64,000 nt of DNA from Chitinophaga polysaccharea (GTDB lineage Bacteria; Bacteroidota; Bacteroidia; Chitinophagales; Chitinophagaceae): contig NZ_CABFVU010000001.1 in assembly GCF_902150045.1 (NCBI RefSeq), positions 1,798,001-1,862,000 of the forward strand. Direction: 5' to 3'. Positions 1-8,911 of the stretch are shown piece after piece (position 1 is the stretch's first letter; each line of letters begins with the position of its first letter). A model generated the notes under the pieces. It had not been told where the DNA came from. It saw nothing but the letters and a program-made list of their open reading frames with translations, and did not search any database. Position numbers and translations under genes: made by a program.

Positions 1-432
1 CAGCAGGATAAGACCACCCCAGTCGCCGCTGTTAGGCGTAGCCTGGTTTGACGTAAACACGATCGGAGCAGCAGCTGTACCCTGTGCATCAATCTTACCA
101 TTCCTGGTAATGATCAGCGCACCTTTATTTGGCGACTTAGATCCTTTAATGGTAACACCTGGCTCTATTTTAATAGTTGCACCATTCAATACAAAAGTGA
201 AATCAGTCAGCAGGTAAGTTTTACCGGTTTTCAAAACAGTGTTGGTTGTGATCTGTTTTGGCAGTGTTTCAGGCGCTTCCTTAAACTCACTGTTATTGCT
301 GGTTCTTTCAATTGTAGCTTTCGTCATGTCTACATTCTGCGTTGGCGGCGGAGTTGTAGGATCATCGTCTTTACCACAGGATGAAGCCATGATCACAGCT
401 AAGAACATTACAGGAAACAGAATTTTTTTCAT
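1..432 (-). CDS. Secreted lipoprotein, 3' end cut by window edge
   Basis: The first 144 residues are visible and the reading frame stays open to the window edge. A hydrophobic signal peptide ends in a lipobox-like A-S-S-C with the lipidation cysteine at residue 19, followed by a charged, Thr/Pro-rich linker, so the protein should be anchored in the outer or cytoplasmic membrane. The region from about residue 75 has short repeated beta-strand patterns (GVTIKG, GTAAAPIVFTS, GDWGGLIL) typical of secreted Bacteroidota proteins predicted to form right-handed beta-helices. It starts 67 bp after the stop of the TonB-dependent receptor on the same strand, so the two are probably co-transcribed and work together, perhaps in binding or processing the ligand. 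The ligand is unknown. Product class is inferred from sequence character, not from a recognised enzyme family. Confidence 0.75.
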   Translation of the reverse strand, partial: MKKILFPVMFLAVIMASSCGKDDDPTTPPPTQNVDMTKATIERTSNNSEFKEAPETLPKQITTNTVLKTGKTYLLTDFTFVLNGATIKIEPGVTIKGSKSPNKGALIITRNGKIDAQGTAAAPIVFTSNQATPNSGDWGGLILL

Positions 433-499
433 GTCAGATGGATTGAAATTAAATGCAGTTTTTAAAATCTATTATTCCTTATTATTAATCCTCTCTTTA

Positions 500-3292
500 T
501 CAGAATTTGTAAGAGAAAGAAAGATTCACGTTAGTGCCACCTTTGGTACTTATTCTCAGAAAGTCTGATGTTTTATCATACTTGCCATTGTCGTTGTTGT
601 CCTGGTAGAAGTTGGCCGACTGGTTCAGGATATCGCTAACAGTCAGCTTAATTTCTCCTTTACGGAAAACTTTTTGAGACACCATGAAGTCCAGTAAGGA
701 TCTTGGCGCTTCATATACATCGGGTTCGGTGTCGTTACCTACAATGAAAATTCTTCTGCCAATGCGGTTAAACAATACGTTTGCTACAGTACCGGTGCTT
801 TCTTTTTCAAACTGTAATCCAACATTCACTACGTAGGGCGATTGGCCCTGCATAGGCCGGTCTTTCAGCACCTTATCCTTTTCAAAGGAAACTTTATTAT
901 AGATATAGGCAACATTGGAAAACACGGTAAATGAGTGCCAGAATGCAGCATTATTTGGATTGAGGAAATCAAGATTCTTCCTGAACTCCAGTTCCGCCCC
1001 GGCACTGTTGGCCTTTGGAGCGTTCAGATAGGTTAATCCTACAGAACCCGCGCCACTGTTATAGAATCTTTCAATAGGAGAATCAAAGTGCTTATAAAAA
1101 CCTGCAATGGTTAATACCTCACCGGAGCGGGGATACAGCTCATAGCGCAAATCCACGTTGGTCACTTTGCTTCTTTTCAGGTTGGAGTTACCTGATTCAG
1201 TGGCCATCAGGTCAAAGTTGTAGAAGGCAAACGGTGCCTGTTCACGAAACTCTGGCCGGATAACGGTCTGGGATGCACTGAAGCGGATATTGGTTTTGGC
1301 ATTCAGCAGGTAAGTAAGGTTCAAAGAGGGCAGGATGTCTGTTACTGTAGTTTTGTTATTCTGCGGTCCATTCTGATTATACTTTATTGACTGGTCAAAA
1401 TTTTCCACTCTTACCCCCCATACCAGGCGCCAGTTGTCATAAATACTGTTGTCGAATTGCAGGTACCCTGCATTGAGCAAACCTTTGGCGCCATAAGCAT
1501 CCGGTGTATTGGTAATTTCATCCATCCGCAATAAGCGGTCGGTAAAATTCTCAGGCGCAAATATTTTATCAGGGGTCAAACGCACCAGGTCATGTGCATA
1601 AGGATCGCTGGCGTCAAAAAGAGTATAACCCAACGCCCGTGGGGTGAAGCTGCGTTCCTTGCTCTGAACCAGGTAACCTGCTTTTATCTGTTGTTGCCGG
1701 CCTCCGATCTTTACAAACCTGCTCAGATCCAGAATACCACCGTAAATATTATCATTCAGTTTGGAATAGAAACGGCCGGAACCGGTAAGGGTAGCGGAGC
1801 CACCGGAGGATATATTGGCATAGAAATCGTCCTTGCCGGCACTGCTGTTATAACCTAAGCGGCGCAGATCCGGTATGTCCTGTTTCATATTGGTGTAACT
1901 GCCGTTCCATTTGATTTTCACTTTCGCCTTTTCCCAGAAATGCTCACCGGATAACTGTGAAGTGTAAATGCGGTTGCTGTTGAAGCCCAGCTCATAAGCG
2001 CGTACATCTGTTTCGGAAGGAATATCGTTACCATTTCTCACCGTGGTTGCCACGGTAGAATTCACACTATACAGGTTTTTAAAACTGATCTTATTCTTGC
2101 CGAACTGGTAAGATAAGTTGGCCAGCCCGCCCCACAATACGTTCTGCGTGGATTTTTTATCATTATAATTATAGATCCTTGAGCCATCGTTATCAAAGTC
2201 GGTACGATAGGTTTCAAAATTCCGGTTGTTGCGGTTATAGCTCAGCGACAATACCGCGCCAAAACGATTGCCCTCTTTTCCTTTATTGATACCTCCGGCA
2301 ATCTGGAAGCTGGAATTAAGCGGCGTGTTTTTCGTATTCACCGACCAGATATCAGGGAATGATTTGGATACGGCAATTTTATCTGCGGTTGGCAGCTGAT
2401 CATAACCTGTTTTGGAAGATGGAAAAACAGATGGCATTTTCCTGGTGCCATCGTCTATGCCGAGCCAATCCCTGTTGCCACCTTTATAAGTGTAAAAATC
2501 CTTCCCGGCCGACATGGTATTGAAGCCTGTACCGGCCAATACTGTCAGGAAGTTTTCGGAAGGAATATCTTTTGTATTTACCTGTACCAGGCCACCTGCA
2601 AATTCTGCGGGCAATTCAGGTACTGCTGCTTTATTAATTACAATATTTTCAACAATATTAGAAGGGAACAGGTCAAATGAAAATGTTTTCCTGTCGGGTT
2701 CTGTGCTTGACAACAGGGCGCCGTTTACAGTCGCCTGGTTATACCTGTCGGCAAGTCCGCGTACAACCAGGTATTTACCTTCCTGTAAAGACGCGCCAGA
2801 TACTCTTTTTAATACTTCCCCGGTATTTCTGTCCGGTGATTTGCGGATAGCTTCTGCAGATACCACCTGCGCTACTGTATTGGTATTTTTTTGCAGGGTA
2901 AGCAGTGAATTGATGGTTTCCTGTTTCGCAGTTCCGGTGATCACCACTTCTTTCAGGCTTTTAGAACTGCGTTCTTCCATCACAATATCAAGATAGGTGG
3001 GTTTGCCGGTGCTCACTACTACTTCAGATACTGATTTTGTCTGATACCCCATAAATTTGAACTCGAGGGTATAGGTACCAGGATCTACCAGTATCTGGTA
3101 CCTTCCATCCACATCTGTTACCGCGCCTTTACCTGTACCCGCTACCACCACGGTTAACCCGATAATAGCTTCACCTGTTTTTTTGTCGGTTACTTTACCG
3201 GTGATTTTAGCCGGATCAGCTGCAAAGGAGGCATTGGCAAAGGAGCAGCACAGCAATAGTGCCCAGATAAGTACAGAAGATAGTTTTTTCAC
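500..3292 (-). CDS. TonB-dependent receptor with carboxypeptidase-regulatory-like N-terminus
   Basis: An outer-membrane active transporter of 930 residues. A signal peptide (about 1-25) is followed by a carboxypeptidase-regulatory-like beta-sandwich (about 28-115, with ITGKVTDKKTGEAI and a DVDGRYQI turn), a plug domain (about 130-245, with VKRVSGAS and the VPELPAEFAGG segment) and a long beta-barrel ending in an aromatic residue (SFSYKF), the usual barrel-insertion signal. The start codon is GTG at 3292. There is no SusD-like partner; instead a beta-helix-like lipoprotein follows immediately, so this is not a standard starch-utilisation locus. The substrate cannot be named from sequence. A TAnnTTTG -7 word lies about 55 nt upstream. 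Confidence 0.93.
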   Translation of the reverse strand: MKKLSSVLIWALLLCCSFANASFAADPAKITGKVTDKKTGEAIIGLTVVVAGTGKGAVTDVDGRYQILVDPGTYTLEFKFMGYQTKSVSEVVVSTGKPTYLDIVMEERSSKSLKEVVITGTAKQETINSLLTLQKNTNTVAQVVSAEAIRKSPDRNTGEVLKRVSGASLQEGKYLVVRGLADRYNQATVNGALLSSTEPDRKTFSFDLFPSNIVENIVINKAAVPELPAEFAGGLVQVNTKDIPSENFLTVLAGTGFNTMSAGKDFYTYKGGNRDWLGIDDGTRKMPSVFPSSKTGYDQLPTADKIAVSKSFPDIWSVNTKNTPLNSSFQIAGGINKGKEGNRFGAVLSLSYNRNNRNFETYRTDFDNDGSRIYNYNDKKSTQNVLWGGLANLSYQFGKNKISFKNLYSVNSTVATTVRNGNDIPSETDVRAYELGFNSNRIYTSQLSGEHFWEKAKVKIKWNGSYTNMKQDIPDLRRLGYNSSAGKDDFYANISSGGSATLTGSGRFYSKLNDNIYGGILDLSRFVKIGGRQQQIKAGYLVQSKERSFTPRALGYTLFDASDPYAHDLVRLTPDKIFAPENFTDRLLRMDEITNTPDAYGAKGLLNAGYLQFDNSIYDNWRLVWGVRVENFDQSIKYNQNGPQNNKTTVTDILPSLNLTYLLNAKTNIRFSASQTVIRPEFREQAPFAFYNFDLMATESGNSNLKRSKVTNVDLRYELYPRSGEVLTIAGFYKHFDSPIERFYNSGAGSVGLTYLNAPKANSAGAELEFRKNLDFLNPNNAAFWHSFTVFSNVAYIYNKVSFEKDKVLKDRPMQGQSPYVVNVGLQFEKESTGTVANVLFNRIGRRIFIVGNDTEPDVYEAPRSLLDFMVSQKVFRKGEIKLTVSDILNQSANFYQDNNDNGKYDKTSDFLRISTKGGTNVNLSFSYKF

Positions 3293-3347
3293 AATAACTT
3301 TTTAATCAGATTTTAATACGGTTTTAAGCCCGTTTTAATATTGATGG

Positions 3348-3355
3348 CAAAACTA
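3348..3355 (-). promoter_or_regulatory. Candidate -7 element for the TonB receptor
   Basis: The minus strand reads TAGTTTTG, an exact match to the Bacteroidota -7 consensus TAnnTTTG, about 55 nt upstream of the receptor GTG. No convincing TTTG -33 word is found 19-21 bp further upstream. Between it and the start codon the leader carries three loosely repeated TTTTAA words. Confidence 0.45.
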
Positions 3356-3484
3356 TTGGCACTACATTACCGCAGTGTTAACGGGGCATTACCAGAATGT
3401 TAATTGATAAAAAGCTTTTCAGGAGATCGCTGACAGTAGTATAATATAGAAAGAAGAGATAGCCAGGGTTAACTGAGAGAAGGA

Positions 3485-3886
3485 TTACCACATATTCTGT
3501 TGGGGCGACTGACGATTATTATTTTTAAGCATATCGAGAGAAATATCCAGTTGGTAATCACGCTCAGTTTTCCAGTCTGATGCCGGACAGGCGATCTGAA
3601 ATAAATGCTGGCTTTTGTTCATGAAGGGTTTGTTGTCCTTATTGCACAACTCCAGTGAAAAATTAAAACGTTCTTCCACTTCTTCTTCAAACTCCCGCAG
3701 ACTCAGGGTTTCATCGATCGGAAACTCTACCAGGACGTCCTCTTCAAAACCGGCATCTTTTAATGTATCAAAGGTATTGGCAAGCGAGTTGCGCACATAC
3801 ACGGCCACGTTACAAAAGAGCAAACGCTGGATCTGCATCTGCAATAGGGAGATAGTCATTAAAGGATGTAACTTCAATACTTTCAT
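3485..3886 (-). CDS. Hypothetical protein, unrecognised
   Basis: A 133-residue protein that I do not recognise. It begins with a short hydrophobic, Met/Leu/Gln-rich stretch (about residues 5-30) too polar for a clear signal peptide. An acidic middle follows (about 45-80, with EEDVLVEFP and REFEEEVEERF), then a polar C-terminus. It starts with ATG and stands alone on the minus strand between the first TonB receptor and the LpxH-like gene, with an AT-rich stretch upstream. The long open frame and neighbour-like codon choice argue that it is real. No function can be assigned; it could be a soluble cytoplasmic protein or a small regulator. Confidence 0.6.
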   Translation of the reverse strand: MKVLKLHPLMTISLLQMQIQRLLFCNVAVYVRNSLANTFDTLKDAGFEEDVLVEFPIDETLSLREFEEEVEERFNFSLELCNKDNKPFMNKSQHLFQIACPASDWKTERDYQLDISLDMLKNNNRQSPQQNMW

Positions 3887-4062
3887 CTAGCTGTTTTTCT
3901 TGCTTATTTAAATGTGCCACTATCGTCACACTTAATTATTTCTCTGGCAAACTTAGTAGTCTACTTTTAATTTAATATTAAGCACTTGTTATGATTTTGT
4001 GAAAATAATATTTAAATATAAATATATTTAAAATATTTAAATGCAATAATAGGAAGAAAATA

Positions 4063-4890
4063 TCAGGAGCCGGGGAAAGTAATAATACGGGTAGCATCCC
4101 AGTCGAGCCCATCATCGTCGTCTTCCGCCAGCACAGCGCCTTTCCGGGTAACAGGATGCTGGTACAGGGCCCATTGCTGATTATTATATTCAAGGGAGGT
4201 AAGACTTTCTACCCAATCTCCGGAATTCAGGTAAGTGATCGTTCTGCCTCCTGCCTGCATTTCCTTGATCAGGGGCTGGTGAATATGCCCGCAGCATACT
4301 ACATCGAACTCTTTATCCGCAGCTATTTCGGCAACGGTTTGTTCAAAATCAGAGATGAATTTTACAGCCGACTTTACTCCCTGTTTTACTTTTTTGGAAA
4401 AAGACATCTTTTCCCTGCCCATACTTTCCAGGATATGGTTCACCAGCCGGTTGAGGATAATCAACAGATCATATCCTTTGCCCCCCAGCTTGGCAAGCCA
4501 TTTGGAGTTTTTCATGGTCACATCATATACATCACCGTGAAAGAACCAATGCCGTTTGCCATCTACTTCCAGCACCAGCTTATTATCGATCGTAAAATTT
4601 CCCAGCTCAAAACCCGCATATTTCCGGAGCGCCTCATCATGGTTGCCGGTCAGGTAATATACTTCCGTACCCTTCCCGATCATTTTCAGGATCTTCCGGA
4701 TCACTTTGGTATGCGCCTTTGGGAAATAACGCTTACTGAATTGCCAGATATCAATAATATCCCCGTTCAATACCAGTATCCGCGGGTCAATGCTATCCAG
4801 GTACTGAACCAGTTCTTTGGCGTGGCAGCCGTAAATCCCCAGATGAACATCTGAAATTACAGCGATATCTAATGGGCGTTTATCCGACAT
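4063..4890 (-). CDS. Metallophosphoesterase, UDP-2,3-diacylglucosamine diphosphatase-like (LpxH family)
   Basis: A calcineurin-fold phosphoesterase of 275 residues. The metal-binding motifs appear in order: D14-x-H16 (ISDVHLG), D44 (GDIIDIW), N83-H84 (GNHDE), H118 (FHGD) and H202-x-H204 (GHIHQP). The arrangement and length fit the Bacteroidota LpxH-like group, which removes UMP from UDP-2,3-diacylglucosamine to make lipid X, a precursor of lipid A at the inner membrane face. A related phosphatase with another substrate cannot be excluded. I chose the ATG at 4890; the frame stays open to a TTG at 4944, but the extra 18 residues do not fit the family, and SDVHLG should lie close to the N-terminus. 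It is divergent from the DUF47-Pit operon. Confidence 0.85.
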   Translation of the reverse strand: MSDKRPLDIAVISDVHLGIYGCHAKELVQYLDSIDPRILVLNGDIIDIWQFSKRYFPKAHTKVIRKILKMIGKGTEVYYLTGNHDEALRKYAGFELGNFTIDNKLVLEVDGKRHWFFHGDVYDVTMKNSKWLAKLGGKGYDLLIILNRLVNHILESMGREKMSFSKKVKQGVKSAVKFISDFEQTVAEIAADKEFDVVCCGHIHQPLIKEMQAGGRTITYLNSGDWVESLTSLEYNNQQWALYQHPVTRKGAVLAEDDDDGLDWDATRIITFPGS

Positions 4891-5039
4891 TATAGGTATG
4901 TATGTACAGGTTGTAGGCAGCCTGTTTATGAGTATAATTTTCAATACAAAGGAAAAATCGCTATATTACTTTTATATTAATCCAGTGTTAAGGAATTATT
5001 AATTCACGTTTTTTACTGGCTGGGATAGATTCTGAAAGC

Positions 5040-5047
5040 TATTTTTG
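5040..5047 (+). promoter_or_regulatory. Candidate -7 element of the DUF47-Pit operon
   Basis: TATTTTTG is an exact TAnnTTTG match 24 nt upstream of the ATG at 5072. It overlaps a TTG in the same frame, which is a reason to reject that TTG as a start. The -33 region is not a clear TTTG. Confidence 0.5.
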
Positions 5048-5071
5048 CGGCAAATTTTAAACACAAACTGT

Positions 5072-5722
5072 ATGGGAGGCTTCAATTCTTTTGTTAAACT
5101 ATTCATGCCGAAAGACCGGGTATTTTATTCTTTGTTTGAAGACGTAGCTTCCAATCTGGTAGAGATGGCAACCGTGCTCAATGAGCTGGTGGCAACCACG
5201 GATCTGGCTGTGAGAAAGGATAAAGTACACCTGATAGAACGCCTGGAACACAAAAACGACGATTACACACACCGCATATTTGTAGAGCTCGGACAGAATT
5301 TTATCACCCCGTTTGACCGTGAAGACATTCACTACCTGGCGGCTACACTGGATGACGTAGCAGATTATATCCACGGCTCCGCCAAAAGAATGGACCTCTA
5401 TAAAGTACATTACATCAACGAAAGCATCCGCAAACTGGCAGAACTGATCCACCTTGGGGTGCTGGAACTTGCAAAAGCTATCCCTGAACTGCGCAATATG
5501 CAGAATATGCGCATCATTACAGATGCCTGCGTAAAAATTAACAGCCTGGAAAACCATGCTGATGATATCTACGACATGGCCATCGCCGACCTGTTTGATA
5601 CAGAGCAGAATGCGGCAGAACTGATTAAAATGCGTGAAATCTACCAGGCGCTGGAAATCGCTACCGACAAGTGCGAAGACTGCGCCAACGTAATAGAAAC
5701 CATTATTATCAAGTACTCCTGA
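5072..5722 (+). CDS. DUF47 family protein, PhoU-like partner of the phosphate transporter
   Basis: A 216-residue, almost entirely helical protein of the DUF47/PhoU-like family. The pattern of heptad-like Leu and acidic residues (for example LVEMATVLNELV near the N-terminus and IYDMAIADLFD toward the end) matches these four-helix-bundle proteins. They accompany low-affinity phosphate transporters and are thought to modulate them. The pit gene begins 42 bp downstream on the same strand, which is the classic DUF47-Pit operon. The start is the ATG at 5072 (MGGFNSF), because the upstream TTG lies in the promoter word. The protein acts in the cytoplasm next to the transporter. Confidence 0.88.
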   Translation: MGGFNSFVKLFMPKDRVFYSLFEDVASNLVEMATVLNELVATTDLAVRKDKVHLIERLEHKNDDYTHRIFVELGQNFITPFDREDIHYLAATLDDVADYIHGSAKRMDLYKVHYINESIRKLAELIHLGVLELAKAIPELRNMQNMRIITDACVKINSLENHADDIYDMAIADLFDTEQNAAELIKMREIYQALEIATDKCEDCANVIETIIIKYS

Positions 5723-5764
5723 TAAAGGGGATTACAGTTCTGAACGCCTAATTCTCCTGATGTC

Positions 5765-6769
5765 ATGACCTTACTAGTAATTATTATCATACTGGCATTC
5801 ATTTTTGATTATATCAATGGTTTCCATGATGCCGCCAATTCTATAGCCACTATTGTGTCGACCAAGGTACTGACTCCCTTTCAGGCAGTGCTCTGGGCCG
5901 CAGTATTCAACTTTGTGGCCTTTTTTGTGGCCAAATATTACATCGGTGAATTTAAAGTAGCAAATTCCGTAGCCAACTCCGTATTTGAGCAGTTTATTAC
6001 GCTGAAGGTGATCCTTTGCGGCCTGGTAGCAGCCATCACCTGGAACCTTTTTACCTGGTGGCTGGGTATTCCCTCCAGTTCCTCCCATACTTTGATAGGT
6101 GGTTTTATTGGCGCAGCGGTTACTGCTTCCGGTGGCAATATTGATGTAATCAATTTCCACAAGGTATTGCCTACCGTGTACTTTATTGTACTGGCCCCTC
6201 TCATAGGTATGGTGGTGGCCTTTGTTATAACACTCATCATTGTCAATGTTTGCCGGAAGGCAAATCCCTACCGGGCAGAAAGCTGGTTCAAACGCCTGCA
6301 GCTGGCCTCTTCCGCGGCACTAAGCCTTGGCCACGGCAGTAACGATGCCCAGAAAGTAATGGGTATTATCTCTGCTGCAATGGTATCTGCCGGGTATATC
6401 CCCACCCTCAAGGCAATGCCCGACTGGGTGCCCCTGGCATGCTTTACCTGTATTGCGCTGGGAACCATGAGCGGCGGCTGGAAGATCGTAAAAACCATGG
6501 GCACACGTATCACCAAGGTAACCCCGCTGGAAGGCGTGGCTGCCGAAACCTCCGGTGCCGTTACCCTCTTCCTTACGGAGCATCTGGGCATTCCGGCCAG
6601 TACCACCCACGTTATCACGGGTGCTATTATGGGTGTGGGCGCTACCAAAAGGTTATCTGCCGTTCGTTGGGGTGTTACCGTATCCCTTCTGTGGGCCTGG
6701 GTTTTAACCATTCCCATCAGCGGGCTACTGGCTGCAGTCACCTATTTTATCGTAAACCTGTTCATTTAA
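5765..6769 (+). CDS. pit: Inorganic phosphate transporter, PiT family
   Basis: A 334-residue inner-membrane protein with about ten hydrophobic helices. Both halves carry the PiT signature: the first near residue 17 (FDYINGFHDAANSIAT) and the second near residue 185 (LGHGSNDAQKVMGI), the inverted duplication expected for the family. Members take up phosphate, sometimes as a metal-phosphate complex, driven by protons or sodium. Length is typical of the short bacterial PiT form. It follows the DUF47 gene by 42 bp and is closed by a strong terminator, so the two genes form a complete unit. Substrate preference cannot be read from sequence. Confidence 0.93.
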   Translation: MTLLVIIIILAFIFDYINGFHDAANSIATIVSTKVLTPFQAVLWAAVFNFVAFFVAKYYIGEFKVANSVANSVFEQFITLKVILCGLVAAITWNLFTWWLGIPSSSSHTLIGGFIGAAVTASGGNIDVINFHKVLPTVYFIVLAPLIGMVVAFVITLIIVNVCRKANPYRAESWFKRLQLASSAALSLGHGSNDAQKVMGIISAAMVSAGYIPTLKAMPDWVPLACFTCIALGTMSGGWKIVKTMGTRITKVTPLEGVAAETSGAVTLFLTEHLGIPASTTHVITGAIMGVGATKRLSAVRWGVTVSLLWAWVLTIPISGLLAAVTYFIVNLFI

Positions 6770-6791
6770 AAAGTGGACCTGTAACATACTT

Positions 6792-6826
6792 AAAAGCTCT
6801 CCCGCAACCGCCGGAGAGCTTTTTTT
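6792..6826 (+). terminator. Rho-independent terminator after pit
   Basis: AAAAGCTCTCC (6792-6802) pairs with GGAGAGCTTTT (6813-6823) around a 10-nt loop and is followed by a run of T. It closes the DUF47-pit unit. Confidence 0.88.
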
Positions 6827-6859
6827 ATAAAAAAAAGACGCCAATTGAAAGAGAGCCGC

Positions 6860-6867
6860 TATTTTTG
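6860..6867 (+). promoter_or_regulatory. Candidate -7 element for rfbA
   Basis: TATTTTTG matches TAnnTTTG exactly, downstream of the pit terminator and 60 nt before the rfbA start. No good -33 word is seen. Confidence 0.4.
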
Positions 6868-6927
6868 TGCGGTTTTTCTTCTAAACAGAAGAGACAAGTT
6901 AGTGACCATCAAAAATTGATCTTGTAA

Positions 6928-7800
6928 ATGAAAGGAATTATCCTGGCCGGCGGCTCCGGCACCCGGCTGCACCCCATCACGTACGCTATCAGCAAACAGA
7001 TAATGCCGGTATATGACAAACCAATGATCTATTACCCACTGTCTACTTTAATGCTGGCGGGCATTAAGGATATCCTGATCATCTCTACCCCCCATGACCT
7101 GCCGTCGTTTCAGCGGCTTTTCGGAGACGGGCAACAGCTGGGGCTGAACCTCAGCTATGCTGAACAACCAACCCCAAATGGCCTGGCCCAGGCTTTTGTG
7201 ATAGGGGAAGAGTTTATCGGCAAAGACAGTGTAGCGCTGGTATTGGGGGATAATATCTTTTATGGCGCCGGCCTCGGCACACAACTGGCACATAACACCA
7301 ACCCAGAAGGCGGAATCGTATATGCTTACCAGGTATCCGATCCTGAGAGGTATGGCGTGGTGGAATTCGACGCAGACATGAAGGTGGTATCTATCGAAGA
7401 AAAACCCACACAGCCCAAATCCAATTTCGCCGTACCCGGGCTCTATTTCTACGATAATGAAGTAGTGGAAATCGCTAAAAACCTGCAACCCAGCCCCCGC
7501 GGTGAATACGAAATCACCGACGTAAATAAAGAATATTTACGGCGCGGAAAATTAAAAGTTTCTATATTACCACGCGGAACAGCCTGGCTGGATACAGGCA
7601 CCTTCGACTCACTGATGCAGGCCTCGCAGTTTGTACAGGTAATAGAACAAAGACAGGGAATAAAAGTAGCCTGCATCGAAGAAATTGCCTACCGCAAAGG
7701 GTTTATTACCACCGGTCAATTAAAGGAGCTAGCCAAACCTTTGCTGAAAAGCGGCTACGGAGCATACCTTGAAACAGTGCTCAATCAAAAAGTTTTCTGA
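6928..7800 (+). CDS. rfbA: Glucose-1-phosphate thymidylyltransferase
   Basis: A 290-residue nucleotidyltransferase (RmlA/RfbA). It makes dTDP-glucose from dTTP and glucose 1-phosphate, the entry step to dTDP-L-rhamnose and related surface sugars. The N-terminal nucleotide-binding loop GGSGTRLHP (about 8-16), the K-Q-x-M-P-V-Y-D-K-P segment, the metal-binding LGDN (about 107-110) and an EKP near residue 155 are all present, and length is normal. The other dTDP-rhamnose genes (rmlB, rmlC, rmlD) are not here. galE follows after 30 bp on the same strand, so the pair probably supplies activated hexoses for polysaccharide or lipopolysaccharide. Confidence 0.95.
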   Translation: MKGIILAGGSGTRLHPITYAISKQIMPVYDKPMIYYPLSTLMLAGIKDILIISTPHDLPSFQRLFGDGQQLGLNLSYAEQPTPNGLAQAFVIGEEFIGKDSVALVLGDNIFYGAGLGTQLAHNTNPEGGIVYAYQVSDPERYGVVEFDADMKVVSIEEKPTQPKSNFAVPGLYFYDNEVVEIAKNLQPSPRGEYEITDVNKEYLRRGKLKVSILPRGTAWLDTGTFDSLMQASQFVQVIEQRQGIKVACIEEIAYRKGFITTGQLKELAKPLLKSGYGAYLETVLNQKVF

Positions 7801-7830
7801 AATATCAAATAAACGTAAATCTGAAATATC

Positions 7831-8859
7831 ATGAAGGTTCTTGTTACGGGTGGTTGTGGCTATATAGGCGCGCATACTATTGTAGATCTGATCAATAATG
7901 GTTTTGACGTGGTATCTGTAGATAGTAATATCAGAAGCACCACCCAATTATTAGATGGTATAGAGAAAATTACCGGAAAAAAGGTACGCAATTACAAAGT
8001 AGACCTTTGTAACCTGGAAGACACCAACGCGGTATTTCATGAAAACCGGGATATCGTTGGCGTTATCCATTTTGCAGCCCTGAAAGCAGTGGGAGAATCC
8101 GTAAACGAGCCCCTGATGTACTTTCAGAATAATCTCACCTCACTGATCAATGTGTTGAAATGCGTGAAAGAATACAATATCCCCAACCTTGTATTCTCTT
8201 CCTCCTGCTCGGTTTACGGTAATACCAAAGCATTGCCGGTAGTGGAAGAAACCCCGCTCGGAGAGGCACAGTCGCCCTACGCACGCACCAAGCAGATAGG
8301 CGAACAGATCATTGAAGACTATAGCCGGGTAAATGAAACCAATTCTATCCTGCTTCGTTACTTTAACCCTGTAGGCGCACATGAGTCTGCCCTTATTGGT
8401 GAACTGCCCCTGGGAAAACCAGACAACCTGGTTCCTGTAATCACCCAAACCGCCATCGGGAAAATCCCTAAAATGACCGTATTTGGTACTGATTATGATA
8501 CCCGCGACGGTTCCTGTGTACGCGACTATATCCATGTAATGGATATTGCTGCGGCTCACACCAAAGCACTCCAGTATCTCCTGGAACACCGGAATACCAG
8601 CAACTGCGAAGTGTTTAACCTGGGCACCGGCAACGGTGTTACCGTACTGGAAGCCATTAAGGCATTCGAAAAAATTTCAGGCATTAAATTAAACTACACC
8701 ACCGGCCCCCGCAGAGAAGGAGATGTGATTGCCATCTACGCCAATAACAGTAAAGCAAAGGAAAAGCTGAACTGGGAACCCAAAATCGGTATTGAAGACA
8801 GTATGCGCACCGCCTGGCAATGGGAAGTGAGCCTGCGTAATAAAGTACTGAGCAACTAG
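7831..8859 (+). CDS. galE: UDP-glucose 4-epimerase
   Basis: A 342-residue short-chain dehydrogenase of the extended type. The NAD-binding glycine motif GGCGYIGAHT sits at about residues 7-16, the catalytic serine region SSSCSVYG near 127-134, and the YxxxK pair (YARTK) near 151-155. Conserved RYFNPVGAH and the C-terminal LNWEP segment are as in GalE. It interconverts UDP-glucose and UDP-galactose in the cytoplasm, feeding exopolysaccharide or LPS synthesis and galactose use. It sits in a sugar-nucleotide pair with rfbA. Activity on UDP-N-acetyl sugars cannot be excluded from sequence. Confidence 0.94.
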   Translation: MKVLVTGGCGYIGAHTIVDLINNGFDVVSVDSNIRSTTQLLDGIEKITGKKVRNYKVDLCNLEDTNAVFHENRDIVGVIHFAALKAVGESVNEPLMYFQNNLTSLINVLKCVKEYNIPNLVFSSSCSVYGNTKALPVVEETPLGEAQSPYARTKQIGEQIIEDYSRVNETNSILLRYFNPVGAHESALIGELPLGKPDNLVPVITQTAIGKIPKMTVFGTDYDTRDGSCVRDYIHVMDIAAAHTKALQYLLEHRNTSNCEVFNLGTGNGVTVLEAIKAFEKISGIKLNYTTGPRREGDVIAIYANNSKAKEKLNWEPKIGIEDSMRTAWQWEVSLRNKVLSN

Positions 8860-8911
8860 GATCCTCGTTTTTTAATGTTTACATTTACGCTTCAATTTTA
8901 AAAAGACCACA

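Noticed and set aside
239..568. Plus-strand open frame of about 109 residues
   Set aside because: It is antisense to the lipoprotein start and the receptor end and has no family features.
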